From CANJBX01 sp035556735 (lineage in GTDB: Bacteria > Pseudomonadota > Alphaproteobacteria > Rhizobiales > Xanthobacteraceae), in NCBI GenBank assembly GCA_035556735.1, contig DATMFF010000006.1:62001-126000 (forward strand): 64,000 nucleotides of DNA. The letters run 5' to 3'. The notes under the pieces were generated by a model that saw only the letters and a program-made list of their open reading frames with translations, had not been told where the DNA came from and made no database searches. Every line of letters starts with the position of its first letter. The stretch's first letter is position 1. Made by a program: the position numbers and the translations under genes. This document shows, in pieces, positions 28,362 to 36,930 of the stretch.

Positions 28362-28652
28362 ATGTTTGCCAAGACCACTCTCGTTCTCGCCGCCGCGCTG
28401 GTTGCCGGCTCCACGCTTGCAGCCCGCGCCGATGCGACGATCCACGACTCGAACAGCGGCCTGGAGTCTCGCTACTACTACGGCCCGCTCGCCGATCTGG
28501 AGCGCCAGGGCCTGCCGATCAGCGACAGCGCGCGCGCCTATGTTCGGGCGCACGGTGCCGCCGCGGCGGTCCGCCAGGGCAACGTCTATCTGCTCGAAGA
28601 CCGCGGCTTCGGCTCGGTCAACACGTCCGAGGACAAGCAGCGTCCCTGGTAA
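28362..28652 (+). CDS. small secreted protein, first of a tandem pair
   Basis: 96 residues. A signal peptide (MFAKTTLVLAAALVAGSTLAARADA) is followed by a mature part of about 70 residues with ESRYYYGPLADLERQGLPISDSARAYV and QGNVYLLEDRGFGS, ending DKQRPW. The downstream gene is a close paralogue with near-identical signal peptide and 5' flank. I recognise no named domain. Periplasmic or secreted location is predicted; function unknown. Confidence 0.75.
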   Translation: MFAKTTLVLAAALVAGSTLAARADATIHDSNSGLESRYYYGPLADLERQGLPISDSARAYVRAHGAAAAVRQGNVYLLEDRGFGSVNTSEDKQRPW

Positions 28653-28678
28653 CGCGCAGCACATTGCCGAACCACATC

Positions 28679-28710
28679 GTCGGACGGCCAGCTCCCGCTG
28701 GCCGTCCGAC
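28679..28710 (+). terminator. strong hairpin after the first small secreted gene
   Basis: A 14-base perfect stem, GTCGGACGGCCAGC / GCTGGCCGTCCGAC, with loop TCCC begins 27 bases after the stop. No T-run follows, so termination may be partial, or it may act as an mRNA 3' end stabiliser. Confidence 0.55.
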
Positions 28711-28906
28711 GCCTGATTCCGGCAACTCCCGCCGCGCTGTTCGCAGCGCAGTCTCGCGGTGTCCCATCGATGACCGGATTGTTCGGGCCTCGCAAACACT
28801 GCTTTCGGATTGCGGCGGATTAATCGCCGCTCTGTCCACCACATCTCATGGCCACGGGCGACGGAGCATCCGCTCCTGCTCGCCGCGCCACCCTCAGGAG
28901 ACCACC

Positions 28907-29248
28907 ATGTTCAACAAGACCACTCTCGTCCTCGCCGCCGCGCTGGTTGCCGGTTCCACTCTCGCCGCCCGCGCCGACGCGACCATGCACGACGCCAACA
29001 CCGGCCTCGAGGCCCGCTACTACTACGACACGCTCGAAAACCTCGAGCGCCAGGGGCTGCCGATCAGCGACAAGGCACGCGCCTATCTCCACCAGCACGG
29101 TGGGTCGCACGTGGCGGTCCAGCGTCATGGCCGCTCGCAGGCGGCGGCGGGCCGGCAGGGCAACGTCTTTCTGCTCGAGGACCGCACCCACGCCTACGGC
29201 TCGTACAACCCGTACAGCACTTCGAACGACAAGCACCGCCCCTGGTAA
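28907..29248 (+). CDS. small secreted protein, second of a tandem pair
   Basis: 113 residues from the Met at 28907, with CAGGAG upstream. The signal peptide TTLVLAAALVAGSTLAARADA is identical to that of the first copy. The body differs by substitutions (EARYYYDTLENLERQGLPISDKARAYL), an insertion HGGSHVAVQRHGRSQAAAGR before QGNVFLLEDR, and a longer tail, keeping the final DKHRPW. The paralogy extends through at least 100 bases of 5' flank, so a segment of about 545 bases was duplicated. Function unknown. Confidence 0.75.
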   Translation: MFNKTTLVLAAALVAGSTLAARADATMHDANTGLEARYYYDTLENLERQGLPISDKARAYLHQHGGSHVAVQRHGRSQAAAGRQGNVFLLEDRTHAYGSYNPYSTSNDKHRPW

Positions 29249-29272
29249 GGGAACGTGTCGTGTCGGCGTACA

Positions 29273-29309
29273 TCGGGCGGCCGGCCCCTCGGCCGCCCGA
29301 CACTTTTTT
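29273..29309 (+). terminator. rho-independent terminator after the second small secreted gene
   Basis: An 11-base GC stem (TCGGGCGGCCG / CGGCCGCCCGA) with loop GCCCCT is followed by CAC and six T (29304-29309). A classical intrinsic terminator. Confidence 0.9.
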
Positions 29310-29354
29310 GGCGTCCTGTTTTTGGGCGTTCTTGAACGTCGTTGTCCGCACAGT

Positions 29355-29519
29355 TCACATGCCCGCGCCCGCGCCGTCGACTTGCTCGTCCACGGCGTCA
29401 GGATCGATCGAGGACGACTCCATTCGATCCGCGCCGCCGGCGCGCAGCGGCCCTGCGCCCCGCACGGCGGAGCTTTGCCAATGCTGATCCAGAGGCTGCG
29501 CGCCGCCCACGTATGTCAT
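29355..29519 (-). CDS. small hypothetical protein
   Basis: 54 residues (MTYVGGAQPLDQHWQS...DPDAVDEQVDGAGAGM), acidic and without hydrophobic stretches. Support for a real gene is the excellent ribosome site GGAGGGAGA directly before the ATG at 29519, and its position as a third gene behind the PRC-barrel and ribbon-helix-helix genes on the same strand. No domain recognised. A longer frame to 29864 overlaps the gene upstream and is rejected. Confidence 0.5.
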   Translation of the reverse strand: MTYVGGAQPLDQHWQSSAVRGAGPLRAGGADRMESSSIDPDAVDEQVDGAGAGM

Positions 29520-29577
29520 TCTCCCTCCGATATCTCTCAACGCGCCGCGCGGCCGCGCGAAACTGCCTCGCCGCCCC

Positions 29578-29835
29578 TCATTTCGGCTTGCGCTTGCGCG
29601 CGGCTGGCGCCGCATGTCCCTCGGCCGCACTCTGGCGCAGCGCCGACCGCAAATCCGTCGGCCGGCCGTGCTTCTTGAGCAGGTCGCGAAATGCCTCGTC
29701 CGCCAGTTCCTGGATGGTCGACATCCGGTCGCGCGCGAGCAGATCGAGCGCGCGAAAGGTTTCCTCGTCGAATGCGATGAGCTTGCGCCGCCCGGGCGCT
29801 TCAACTGCCTTGCCGCTGGAACGGGCGCGCGCCAT
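29578..29835 (-). CDS. small ribbon-helix-helix-like protein
   Basis: 85 residues from the Met at 29835. A GTG at 29877 overlapping the stop of the PRC-barrel gene would add 14 residues and is a real alternative. The core RRKLIAFDEETFRALDLLARDRMSTIQELADEAFRDLLKKHGRP has the strand-helix-helix pattern of CopG/Arc-type DNA binders, with a basic tail. It may be a small transcription factor; no toxin partner is adjacent, so an antitoxin role is not supported. Confidence 0.65.
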   Translation of the reverse strand: MARARSSGKAVEAPGRRKLIAFDEETFRALDLLARDRMSTIQELADEAFRDLLKKHGRPTDLRSALRQSAAEGHAAPAARKRKPK

Positions 29836-29873
29836 GACCGCCGAACTGCTGGCGCCTGCGACACGCCGGCGCG

Positions 29874-30251
29874 TCACTGCCAGTATGGCAGCACTTGGTA
29901 ATATTCATAGACCTTGCGGTCGTTGGCGGGGTTCGACCAGTCCCAGCTCTCCCGTTTGGAGTATCTCGGCGCGCCCTTGAGCTGCTGTTCGCTGATGTTG
30001 ACCTCGTAGCCGTCGAGCGTCGTGTTGTACTGCAGCAACGCCCAGGGCAGCGGATAATAGTCCTCGCCGATGCCGAGAAAGCCGCCGAAGCTCATCACGG
30101 CATAGGCCACCTGGCCACTGAGCTTGTCGATCATCAGCCGCTCGATCGTGCCGATCCGTTCACCATTGGGCCGGTACACCGGCGTCCCCTCGACCTTGTC
30201 GCTGCCAATGAACGCGGTCGTCTCCCGCTGTTCCAGCATGGACGGGCCCAT
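29874..30251 (-). CDS. PRC-barrel domain-containing protein
   Basis: 125 residues from the Met at 30251 (AAGGAG upstream). The PRC-barrel beta domain occupies about residues 18-90: VEGTPVYRPNGERIGTIERLMIDKLSGQVAYAVMSFGGFLGIGEDYYPLPWALLQY. The Trp/Tyr-rich C-terminus is common in rhizobial versions. PRC barrels occur in photosynthetic reaction centre H subunits and RimM. These short stand-alone forms are of unknown role and often stress-induced. Confidence 0.88.
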   Translation of the reverse strand: MGPSMLEQRETTAFIGSDKVEGTPVYRPNGERIGTIERLMIDKLSGQVAYAVMSFGGFLGIGEDYYPLPWALLQYNTTLDGYEVNISEQQLKGAPRYSKRESWDWSNPANDRKVYEYYQVLPYWQ

Positions 30252-30370
30252 GATCCACTCCTTGCTTTGAGCGCGCCTCCCGGCAAAATCACCCGCTCAA
30301 CGCCCGCCCCGCGGCCGGGTTCCTGCCTCGCGGGGCAGGCTCCCCGCACGCTCACGTCACGAGGACAGGA

Positions 30371-31501
30371 ATGGCATCGGCCAAGAATACGAAGCTCGTC
30401 TCTTACATTGACTGCGCCGGCGGCGGCCAGGTCTGGGTCGACGGGCAACGGCTCTACATCGGCCACATGCAGGCGCCGAGCGGCACCACGATCGTAGACA
30501 TTTCGGACCCGCGCCATCCCAGGACCCTTGCGCGTATCGACGTCCCCGACGGCTGGCACTCCCACAAAGTGCGTGTCGCTAATGGGATCATGATCGTCAA
30601 TCACGAGGCCGTCGGCAAAGGCGGCCCGCCCGATCATCGCGGCGGCCTGGCGATCTACGACGTATCCCGCCCCGACCAGCCGAAGATGATCACGAAGTGG
30701 GAAACCGCGGGAGCGGGCGTTCACCGCTACGACTTCGATGGACGATATGCCTACGTGTCGGCGACCGTCGAAGGCTACGTCGGCAATATTGTCGTGATCC
30801 TCGACCTCGCCGACCCGGCGCGGCCAACGGAGGTTTCGCGCTGGTGGATTCCAGGTCAGTGGAAAGCGGGCGGCGAGGATTATCCGTGGGCGGATTTCGT
30901 CGAGCCGCGCTGTCACCACCCTCTGCGCGCAGGCAATCGGCTCAACGTGAGTTATTGGCATCACGGGATGTACATTCTCGATATCTCGGATTTGACGAGG
31001 CCGAAGATGATCTCGGGCCACCGCCGCAGTCCGGCCTTCCCGCATCCGACTCACACGTGTTTGTCCGTGCCGACCCCGCTGAAAGGCCGCAAGGTCATGG
31101 TGGTCGCCGACGAGGACGTGGCAGCGTTACGTCCGTCGGCGCCAGCCTTCGCATGGGTGTTCGACGTCACCGACGAGACGCTGCCGACCCCGATCGCGAC
31201 CATCAACGTCGAAGGCCTCGACAAGGACGGGAGCAGGCAGCCGCCGATGACCGGCTGCCATCAGCCGTCGGAGCGTTTCTCCGGCACGATCATTCCGTTC
31301 GCGTGGTTCGCACAAGGTCTGCGCCTGTTCGACATCCACGACCCCTTCTCACCGCGCGAGGTCGGTCACTACATGCCCGACCCGCCGGCTGGCGCGGATC
31401 GCGCCTCGTCGAACGACGTGACAATGGACGAGCGCGGCCTGATCTACCTCGTCGACCGCATTCGCGGCGTGAGCGTCATCGAGACGAAGCTCAACGATTA
31501 A
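30371..31501 (+). CDS. LVIVD repeat-containing protein, beta-propeller-like
   Basis: 376 residues with no signal peptide. Repeats of the LVIVD type recur: TTIVDISDPRHPRTLARI, LAIYDVSRPDQPKMITKW, IVVILDLADPARPTEVSRW, MYILDISDLTRPKMISG, LRLFDIHDPFSPREVGHY. A six- to seven-bladed propeller is likely. His-rich stretches (GWHSHK, PRCHHPL, PHPTHTC) might bind metal. Bases between this stop and the downstream metallo-hydrolase start number only 17, so the pair is an operon. Enzymatic role unknown. Confidence 0.8.
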   Translation: MASAKNTKLVSYIDCAGGGQVWVDGQRLYIGHMQAPSGTTIVDISDPRHPRTLARIDVPDGWHSHKVRVANGIMIVNHEAVGKGGPPDHRGGLAIYDVSRPDQPKMITKWETAGAGVHRYDFDGRYAYVSATVEGYVGNIVVILDLADPARPTEVSRWWIPGQWKAGGEDYPWADFVEPRCHHPLRAGNRLNVSYWHHGMYILDISDLTRPKMISGHRRSPAFPHPTHTCLSVPTPLKGRKVMVVADEDVAALRPSAPAFAWVFDVTDETLPTPIATINVEGLDKDGSRQPPMTGCHQPSERFSGTIIPFAWFAQGLRLFDIHDPFSPREVGHYMPDPPAGADRASSNDVTMDERGLIYLVDRIRGVSVIETKLND

Positions 31502-31518
31502 CAGGATTCAACTCGTCC

Positions 31519-32358
31519 ATGGCGCCTCTCGCATTTCATCGATTCGGCGATTTCGAAGTGGCAGCCGTCAACGACGGCGTGTTACACGCATCCTACGACC
31601 CGTTCCGCAACATTGACCGCGCTGACGCGGTCCGGCTCGTCGGCCGCCCCGACAGCGGCATCGGCTCGGTCCCGATAGAGGTGCGCGCGTTCCTTGTGCG
31701 CCTACAGGACAAGCTGATGCTGGTTGATGCGGGAAGCGGAAACACCATGGGTCCGACGCTCGGCAAGCTCGCCGATAACCTCCAATCGGGCGGCATTGAT
31801 CCGCAAGACATCACCCACGTTCTGCTCACGCACATTCACCCCGATCACTCCAACGGGCTGGTCGATGACAGCGACCGCCCGATCTACACGAACGCCGAAA
31901 TCCTCGTGCACGAGAACGACGCGGGATTCTGGCTCGACCGCGAGCCTGATGCACGAGACAACGACTTTATGCGCCGCAACCTGTCGGCGGCGCGTCGCGT
32001 ACTCATGCCTTACGGCGAACGCCTTCGACGCGTGCGCGACGGCGAGGTTCTGCCCGGCATCTCCGCGCATCTGCAGGCCGGCCATTCCCCGGGCCACACC
32101 GGCTGGCTTCTTCGCGCAAGCAGCGAGCCGCTGCTGTTCTGGGGCGACATCGTGCACGTCGCCCCGATCCAGTTCGCGCGTCCACAGGCGACATTGGTCT
32201 ATGATCTCGACCAGGATGCCGCGGCGGCGGCACGGATGCGCGTGCTGGATTGGGTAGCGACTGACCGAATCCGGGTTGCAGGTGCGCACCTCGACGGCTC
32301 AGGAATCGGGCACGTAGTGCGGCGTGGCAGCGGCTACGCCCTCGAGCCGTCCGTGTGA
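31519..32358 (+). CDS. MBL-fold metallo-hydrolase
   Basis: 279 residues from the Met at 31519. Zinc ligands: HxHxDH in THIHPDHSNG, His in AGHSPGHTGW, Asp in LFWGDIVHVAPIQ, and a late His in VAGAHLDGSG. The SPGHT turn and overall layout resemble the quorum-quenching lactonase/MBL hydrolase group that often carries DPFRNI-like N-termini; lactone or ester hydrolysis is possible. Frame upstream of 31519 belongs to the LVIVD gene in another phase. Confidence 0.85.
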   Translation: MAPLAFHRFGDFEVAAVNDGVLHASYDPFRNIDRADAVRLVGRPDSGIGSVPIEVRAFLVRLQDKLMLVDAGSGNTMGPTLGKLADNLQSGGIDPQDITHVLLTHIHPDHSNGLVDDSDRPIYTNAEILVHENDAGFWLDREPDARDNDFMRRNLSAARRVLMPYGERLRRVRDGEVLPGISAHLQAGHSPGHTGWLLRASSEPLLFWGDIVHVAPIQFARPQATLVYDLDQDAAAAARMRVLDWVATDRIRVAGAHLDGSGIGHVVRRGSGYALEPSV

Positions 32359-32407
32359 TACTGAACGCCAGACTGCTCCCGCTGGTGCGAATGCCGGCGC
32401 CGGCCGC

Positions 32408-32992
32408 TTAATCCTGCGCCGCATTCTCCTTCATCGCGGTATCGAGCAGCCGCCGGCACTCGCCCAGACCATCCAGCGCCATCTGGAGCTGAAGCAACTG
32501 GTCGCGATCGAGTCCCCGCGCCGGCTTCGGCTCCTGCTCGGCAAAGCGCGGCTCACGCCGGTCAGATCCGTCGGCAACGTGCTCGCCGGCTTCACTTTCC
32601 TCATCGTCCTCCTCGGCCGGCCTGCGAAAGCCAGGTATGAGATCGAGCAGGCGCCGCCCGTGCTCGGCGTCCTCGCCCGCCGGCCCGTCCTCGCCCTCGC
32701 CGCGGGATGGCTGCAGCGCGCCTTCACGCCAGACCGACTGGACAAACTGCACACCTTCTTCGCGCAGAATCCGCTGGGCGCCGCGGATAGTATACCCTTC
32801 GCTGTACAGGAGATGCCGGATACCGCGCAGCAGATCGACGTCCTCCGGCCGGTAGTAGCGCCGGCCGCCGCCGCGCTTCATCGGACGAATCTGCGAGAAC
32901 CGACTTTCCCAGAACCGCAGGACGTGCTGGGGCACATCGAGTTCTTCTGCAACCTCGCTGATGATGCGAAACGCGTCAGGGGCTTTCTGCAC
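32408..32992 (-). CDS. MerR family transcriptional regulator
   Basis: 194 residues, GTG start at 32992 with AGGAG 10 bases before. The winged-helix MerR domain covers residues 8-80: FRIISEVAEELDVPQHVLRFWESRFSQIRPMKRGGGRRYYRPEDVDLLRGIRHLLYSEGYTIRGAQRIL. The acidic linker and C-terminal helix (RDQLLQLQMALDGLGECRRLL) are as in the MerR gene that follows ihfA in most Hyphomicrobiales. No Cys or effector-binding domain is present, so it is not a metal sensor. Conserved linkage, unknown regulon. Confidence 0.88.
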   Translation of the reverse strand: MQKAPDAFRIISEVAEELDVPQHVLRFWESRFSQIRPMKRGGGRRYYRPEDVDLLRGIRHLLYSEGYTIRGAQRILREEGVQFVQSVWREGALQPSRGEGEDGPAGEDAEHGRRLLDLIPGFRRPAEEDDEESEAGEHVADGSDRREPRFAEQEPKPARGLDRDQLLQLQMALDGLGECRRLLDTAMKENAAQD

Positions 32993-33142
32993 GACGAGGG
33001 GCTCCTGTCCGGCGCACCCGCGCCTCCCTTGGACGCGGCGGGTGCGGCAACGTTCGAATCGACTGACGGAGTATGTTAGCGCAGGATGATGGCGCGAGGG
33101 ATCTGGCGCCGAGCCTTCGCTATTGAATCAACTTGCAACGAC

Positions 33143-33496
33143 TTAGCGCGAGGCGGTGCCCTGAGAGGTCGGCTGACCTGCGCCCTCGCTGGGCGGCGGC
33201 GATGGGGCAGTATTGATCTGCTGCTTGAGAATGGCAGAGGGCTTGAAGACCATTACGCGCCGCGGCGAAATTGGCACTTCCTTGCCTGTTTTTGGGTTGC
33301 GCCCAATGCGCTGGCCCTTCTTGCGCACGACGAATGACCCAAAAGAGGACAGCTTGACGGTCTCGCCACGCTCCAGGCAGTCGGTGATTTCCTTGAGCAC
33401 AAGCTCAACGAGGTTCGCCGACTCCGTACGGGAGAGGCCTACCTTCTGATAGACGGCCTCGCAGAGGTCCGCCCGCGTAACTGTCTTTCCGGCCAT
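33143..33496 (-). CDS. ihfA: integration host factor subunit alpha
   Basis: 117 residues. The HU/IHF fold begins TVTRADLCEAVYQKVGLSRTESANLVELVLKEI and includes VKLSSFGSFVVRKKGQRIGRNPKTG with the DNA-intercalating GRNPKTG-x-x-x-PI arm, plus the IHF alpha-type RRVMVFKPSAILKQQIN. The Pro/Ser tail is longer than in E. coli. It bends DNA as a heterodimer with IhfB. Synteny fabH - ihfA - merR is conserved in the order. Confidence 0.93.
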   Translation of the reverse strand: MAGKTVTRADLCEAVYQKVGLSRTESANLVELVLKEITDCLERGETVKLSSFGSFVVRKKGQRIGRNPKTGKEVPISPRRVMVFKPSAILKQQINTAPSPPPSEGAGQPTSQGTASR

Positions 33497-33600
33497 CGTC
33501 CCGCCCCGCCTTCGACGCCGATGAATACTATTGTCTTTTCAACGTTATAGGCTTGGAGACGCATGTCAACAGGGCGAAATAGGGTTCTGGCGCGAGTGTG

Positions 33601-34578
33601 TCACCAGCGCACCAGTGCCGCACCCCAGGTGAATCCGCCCCCCATTGCCTCCAGAAGCACAAGGTCGCCGCGCTTGATCCGCCGATCCGCGACCGCATCG
33701 CAGAGCGCGAGTGGAATCGATGCCGCGGACGTGTTGCCATGGCGATCGACGGTGATCACCACCTTGCCCGCATCGATTCCCAGCCTGTGAGCGGAGCCGT
33801 CAATAATCCGTTTGTTCGCCTGGTGCGGCACAAACCAGTCGATGTCCTGCGCGGTGTAGCCGGTCGCCTTGAAAGTGTCCTCGACGACATCGGTGATCAT
33901 GGCGACCGCGTGCTTGAACACCTCACGACCTTCCATCCGCAAATGGCCAGTCGTCTGCGTCGAGGACACGCCGCCATCGACATAGAGCTTCGCGCGGTGC
34001 CGCCCATCCGAGCGCAAGTGCGCGGTCAGCACGCCCCTGTCCTCCCGGGTGCCCGGAAGCTCCTGTGCCTCCATCACGACAGCGCCGGCCCCGTCGCCGA
34101 ACAGCACACAGGTCGTGCGGTCCGTCCAATCCAGGATGCGGGAGAAGGTTTCCGCCCCAATCAGCAGCGCGCGCTTGTGGGCTCCGGTCCGCAGGAGCGC
34201 ATCGACCGTGGCCAGTCCGTACACGAACCCGGAACAAACGGCCTGAAGGTCGAAAGCCGCACCTCCCGTGATCCCGAGGCCCGCCTGCACGACCACCGCG
34301 CTGGCGGGAAAGGTCTGGTCGGGCGTCGAGGTCGCCAGCACGATGAGGTCGATCGAGCTCGCATCCACCTTGGCATTGGCCAGTGCGGCGCGCGCGGCGT
34401 GCAATGCGAGGTCTGAGGTGAGTTCGCCTTCGGCTGCAACGCGGCGCTCGTGGATGCCGGTGCGCTGCACGATCCATTCGTCGGACGTGTCCACGCGCAA
34501 GGCCAGCTCGGCGTTGGTCACGACACGCGCCGGCAGATAGCAACCGCACCCAGTGATGACGGAACGGATCACGATCAA
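33601..34578 (-). CDS. fabH: 3-oxoacyl-ACP synthase III (KAS III)
   Basis: 325 residues. The catalytic triad is Cys115 (LQAVCSGF), His252 (FVPHQANKRI) and Asn282 (HGNTSAAS). It condenses acetyl-CoA with malonyl-ACP to start type II fatty acid synthesis. The ATG overlaps the plsX stop by four bases. Length and motifs are standard. Confidence 0.95.
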   Translation of the reverse strand: MIVIRSVITGCGCYLPARVVTNAELALRVDTSDEWIVQRTGIHERRVAAEGELTSDLALHAARAALANAKVDASSIDLIVLATSTPDQTFPASAVVVQAGLGITGGAAFDLQAVCSGFVYGLATVDALLRTGAHKRALLIGAETFSRILDWTDRTTCVLFGDGAGAVVMEAQELPGTREDRGVLTAHLRSDGRHRAKLYVDGGVSSTQTTGHLRMEGREVFKHAVAMITDVVEDTFKATGYTAQDIDWFVPHQANKRIIDGSAHRLGIDAGKVVITVDRHGNTSAASIPLALCDAVADRRIKRGDLVLLEAMGGGFTWGAALVRW

Positions 34579-35627
34579 GCTCCGACGACGCGGCGGGCGC
34601 TGGGGTCGTCGGGCGGACGATGCAGCATCTGGTTGATCTTATTGAGCAGCTCGTAGTGGGTCATGTCGTAGCCCATGTCGATGGCGGACGCGAACCCTTC
34701 CGCGTCCGTCCCGCCGTGACTTTTGATGACGATGCCGTTAAGGCCCAGCAAGACACCGCCGTTGACCTTGCGCGGATCCATTTTCTCGCGCAGCAGGTTG
34801 AACGCGCCGCGCGCGAAGAGATAACCGATGCGGGCCCGTAAGGTGCGGCTCATCGCGTTGCGCAGATAGCCGGCCATCTGTTGCGCGGTGCCTTCCGCAG
34901 CCTTGAGCGCGATGTTGCCGGCGAAGCCCTCGGTGACAACCACATCGGCCGTGCCCTTGCCGATGTCGTCGCCCTCGACGAAGCCGATGTACTCGAGCCC
35001 TTCCAGGTTGAGATCGCGAAGCATGCGGCCCGCATCGCGTACCTGCTCCAGGCCCTTCACCTCTTCCACCCCGATGTTGAGCAAACCGACAGTCGGCCGC
35101 TCGAGATCGAACAGGACGCGCGCCATGGCACTGCCCATGACTGCAAGGTCAACCAGATGCTGCGCGTCTGCGCCGATGGACGCACCAACGTCGAGCACGA
35201 TGGATTCGCCGCGCAATGTCGGCCAGAGCGCCGCGATGGCCGGACGGTCAATGCCCGGCAACATGCGCAGGTGGAACTTGGCCATCGCCATGAGCGCGCC
35301 GGTGTTGCCCGCCGACACGGCGACCTCGGCCTCGCCCTTCTTCACGGCATCGATCGCAAGCCACATCGACGACTTCCAGCGACCCTTGCGCAAAGCCTGG
35401 CTTGGCTTGTCGTCCATGCGGATCGCCACGTCGGTGTGGATGACCTTGGCGGCCGCGGCCAATTTTGGGCTGCTCTGCAGCAGCGGCGCAATCTCCGTGG
35501 CATTCCCGTAGAGCAGGAACTCCAGTTGCGGGTGCCGCTCGAGGGCAAGCGCCGCGCCCGGCACGACCACTTCAGGGCCATGGTCCCCGCCCATGGCGTC
35601 GAGCGCGATTCGAACTTTCAGAGGCAT
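34575..35627 (-). CDS. plsX: phosphate acyltransferase PlsX
   Basis: 350 residues. N-terminal RIALDAMGGDHGPEVVVPGA, then VSAGNTGALMA, LDVGASIGADAQHLVDLAVMG, VVTEGFAGNIALKAAEG and the C-terminal GLNGIVIKSHGGTDAEGFASAI are PlsX signatures. The enzyme makes acyl-phosphate from acyl-ACP for PlsY in phospholipid synthesis. Translationally coupled to fabH. rpmF, often beside plsX in other phyla, is absent. Confidence 0.95.
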   Translation of the reverse strand: MPLKVRIALDAMGGDHGPEVVVPGAALALERHPQLEFLLYGNATEIAPLLQSSPKLAAAAKVIHTDVAIRMDDKPSQALRKGRWKSSMWLAIDAVKKGEAEVAVSAGNTGALMAMAKFHLRMLPGIDRPAIAALWPTLRGESIVLDVGASIGADAQHLVDLAVMGSAMARVLFDLERPTVGLLNIGVEEVKGLEQVRDAGRMLRDLNLEGLEYIGFVEGDDIGKGTADVVVTEGFAGNIALKAAEGTAQQMAGYLRNAMSRTLRARIGYLFARGAFNLLREKMDPRKVNGGVLLGLNGIVIKSHGGTDAEGFASAIDMGYDMTHYELLNKINQMLHRPPDDPSARRVVGA

Positions 35628-35740
35628 GGTTGTGAGGAGGTCCTCGGCGCCGCTCGTCCGGTCCTCGCGACCGACAGGGGGGCGACAATAGCCATTCAGC
35701 CAGCGGACTCAATGGGGGCGGGTCACCACCCGAAATCGCT

Positions 35741-36286
35741 CTATTTTCGCTCGCCGCCGCCGCCTTTGAGCTTCGCGAGGGCGGCAAATGGGCCATCCTG
35801 CGGGTTCCCGGCAGCCGGCGACTCGAAAACGGCGCCCGGCTTGCGGGGATAGGGGTCGATCCCGAGAATCAGGAACTCGGTCGCGAGGGCACCCAGATCG
35901 GCCATCCCATCGACCAGCGGCTCCGGCTCGTCCTCATCCTCCTCCGCGTCCTCGCCATCGGAATTCGGCTCACCTGTCGGCCTGAACACCACGTCGACAG
36001 CTTCGACGATCTCGCTTTCCAGCGGCTCGAGGGTCACGACGCAGATCTGCCCGACCCGCGCCCTGACCTCGCCGGTGACTCGCAGCCCGTCCCGCCCGTG
36101 CCGGCTCACGTCGAACGAGGCCGCCGCGCTTGCCACTACCTGCACGCTTACAAAGTGGGCAAGCTCGGCCCGGGTGTGCTCATCCGCCTGCAAATCCACA
36201 TGACGCCCCGTCTCCGGAACGTCCTCGAACCGAATGGGGATGCTCCAGGGGCTCTGGCGCCGGGGAGCATGGGGCAGATCAGTCAT
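35741..36286 (-). CDS. DUF177 (YceD-like) protein
   Basis: 181 residues. The DUF177 pattern is visible in GLRVTGEVRARVGQICVVTLEPLESEIVEAVDVVFRPT, then an acidic run (DAEEDEDEPEPL) and the conserved end LGALATEFLILGIDPYPRKPGAVFE. The two Cys pairs seen in some members are reduced here to the single VGQICVVT. The family is linked to 23S rRNA or ribosomal L32 expression. It overlaps the upstream chaperone gene by 8 bases. Confidence 0.88.
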   Translation of the reverse strand: MTDLPHAPRRQSPWSIPIRFEDVPETGRHVDLQADEHTRAELAHFVSVQVVASAAASFDVSRHGRDGLRVTGEVRARVGQICVVTLEPLESEIVEAVDVVFRPTGEPNSDGEDAEEDEDEPEPLVDGMADLGALATEFLILGIDPYPRKPGAVFESPAAGNPQDGPFAALAKLKGGGGERK

Positions 36287-36836
36287 CGCATACCGTCAGG
36301 ATCGTCTCAGGGTCCGGGAAGCTCAACAGGCCCTGTTTCAACGCGCCGGCGGGCTGGGCTTCGAGCGCGTGTGCAGCCTGCAGCATATAGGACCCCAGCC
36401 TGCGCGCGCCACCTGTGGCTTCCGGGACAGAAAAGACGTTGCGGGCCAGGGCACGTGCCAGGACGTCGGGGTCGCGCGCACCGAGGGCCGCTCGATAGGC
36501 CTCTGCCCGGCCGTAGAACGCCTCCACGTAGGCCCGCATTCGCCGCGGCACGGCCAGATCCCCGACACCCATTTCGCGCATGTTGTGGTCAAGGTCCCGG
36601 CAAAAGACCTCGGTGACGTCGCGCACCAGTCCCTCCAGGGCGCCCCCTTCGCGTCCCGCGCGATGCGCCAACAGGAACAGGTGCAACACGATCATGTCGA
36701 ACCTGCCATCGACGGTATCGGGGACGCCGTAATGCGCGTAGAAGCTTGGTAACCGTGCCTGCGCCACGATCGCGCCATAGAGAGCCCGGATGGTGTCCGT
36801 TGAGGGGTTTCGTCGGCGCAATAGGCTGAAAATCAT
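36279..36836 (-). CDS. ubiquinol-cytochrome c chaperone family protein (Cbp3/UQCC1-like)
   Basis: 185 residues from the Met at 36836 (MIFSLLRRR); the longer frame to 37046 crosses the bamE start and is rejected. Conserved: LYGAIVAQARLPSFYAHYGVPDTVDGRFDMIVLHLFLLAHR, then DLDHNMREMGVGDLAVPRRMRAYVEAFYGRAEAY. The mitochondrial homologue assists cytochrome b biogenesis in complex III. Divergent from bamE across 94 bases. Confidence 0.9.
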   Translation of the reverse strand: MIFSLLRRRNPSTDTIRALYGAIVAQARLPSFYAHYGVPDTVDGRFDMIVLHLFLLAHRAGREGGALEGLVRDVTEVFCRDLDHNMREMGVGDLAVPRRMRAYVEAFYGRAEAYRAALGARDPDVLARALARNVFSVPEATGGARRLGSYMLQAAHALEAQPAGALKQGLLSFPDPETILTVCDD

Positions 36837-36930
36837 CGGTCGGAACCGTTTGGCGCAGGTCGCTCGGCCTCGAAGCCGCAGCAGCACGTTGAAATCCGCG
36901 CAGGTGCGGGGTAGGTCAACACAATCGCCC

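Noticed and set aside
29578..30251. Toxin-antitoxin reading of the ribbon-helix-helix and PRC-barrel pair
   Set aside because: The partner is a PRC-barrel protein, not a toxin fold, and no toxin-like gene lies next to the ribbon-helix-helix gene.
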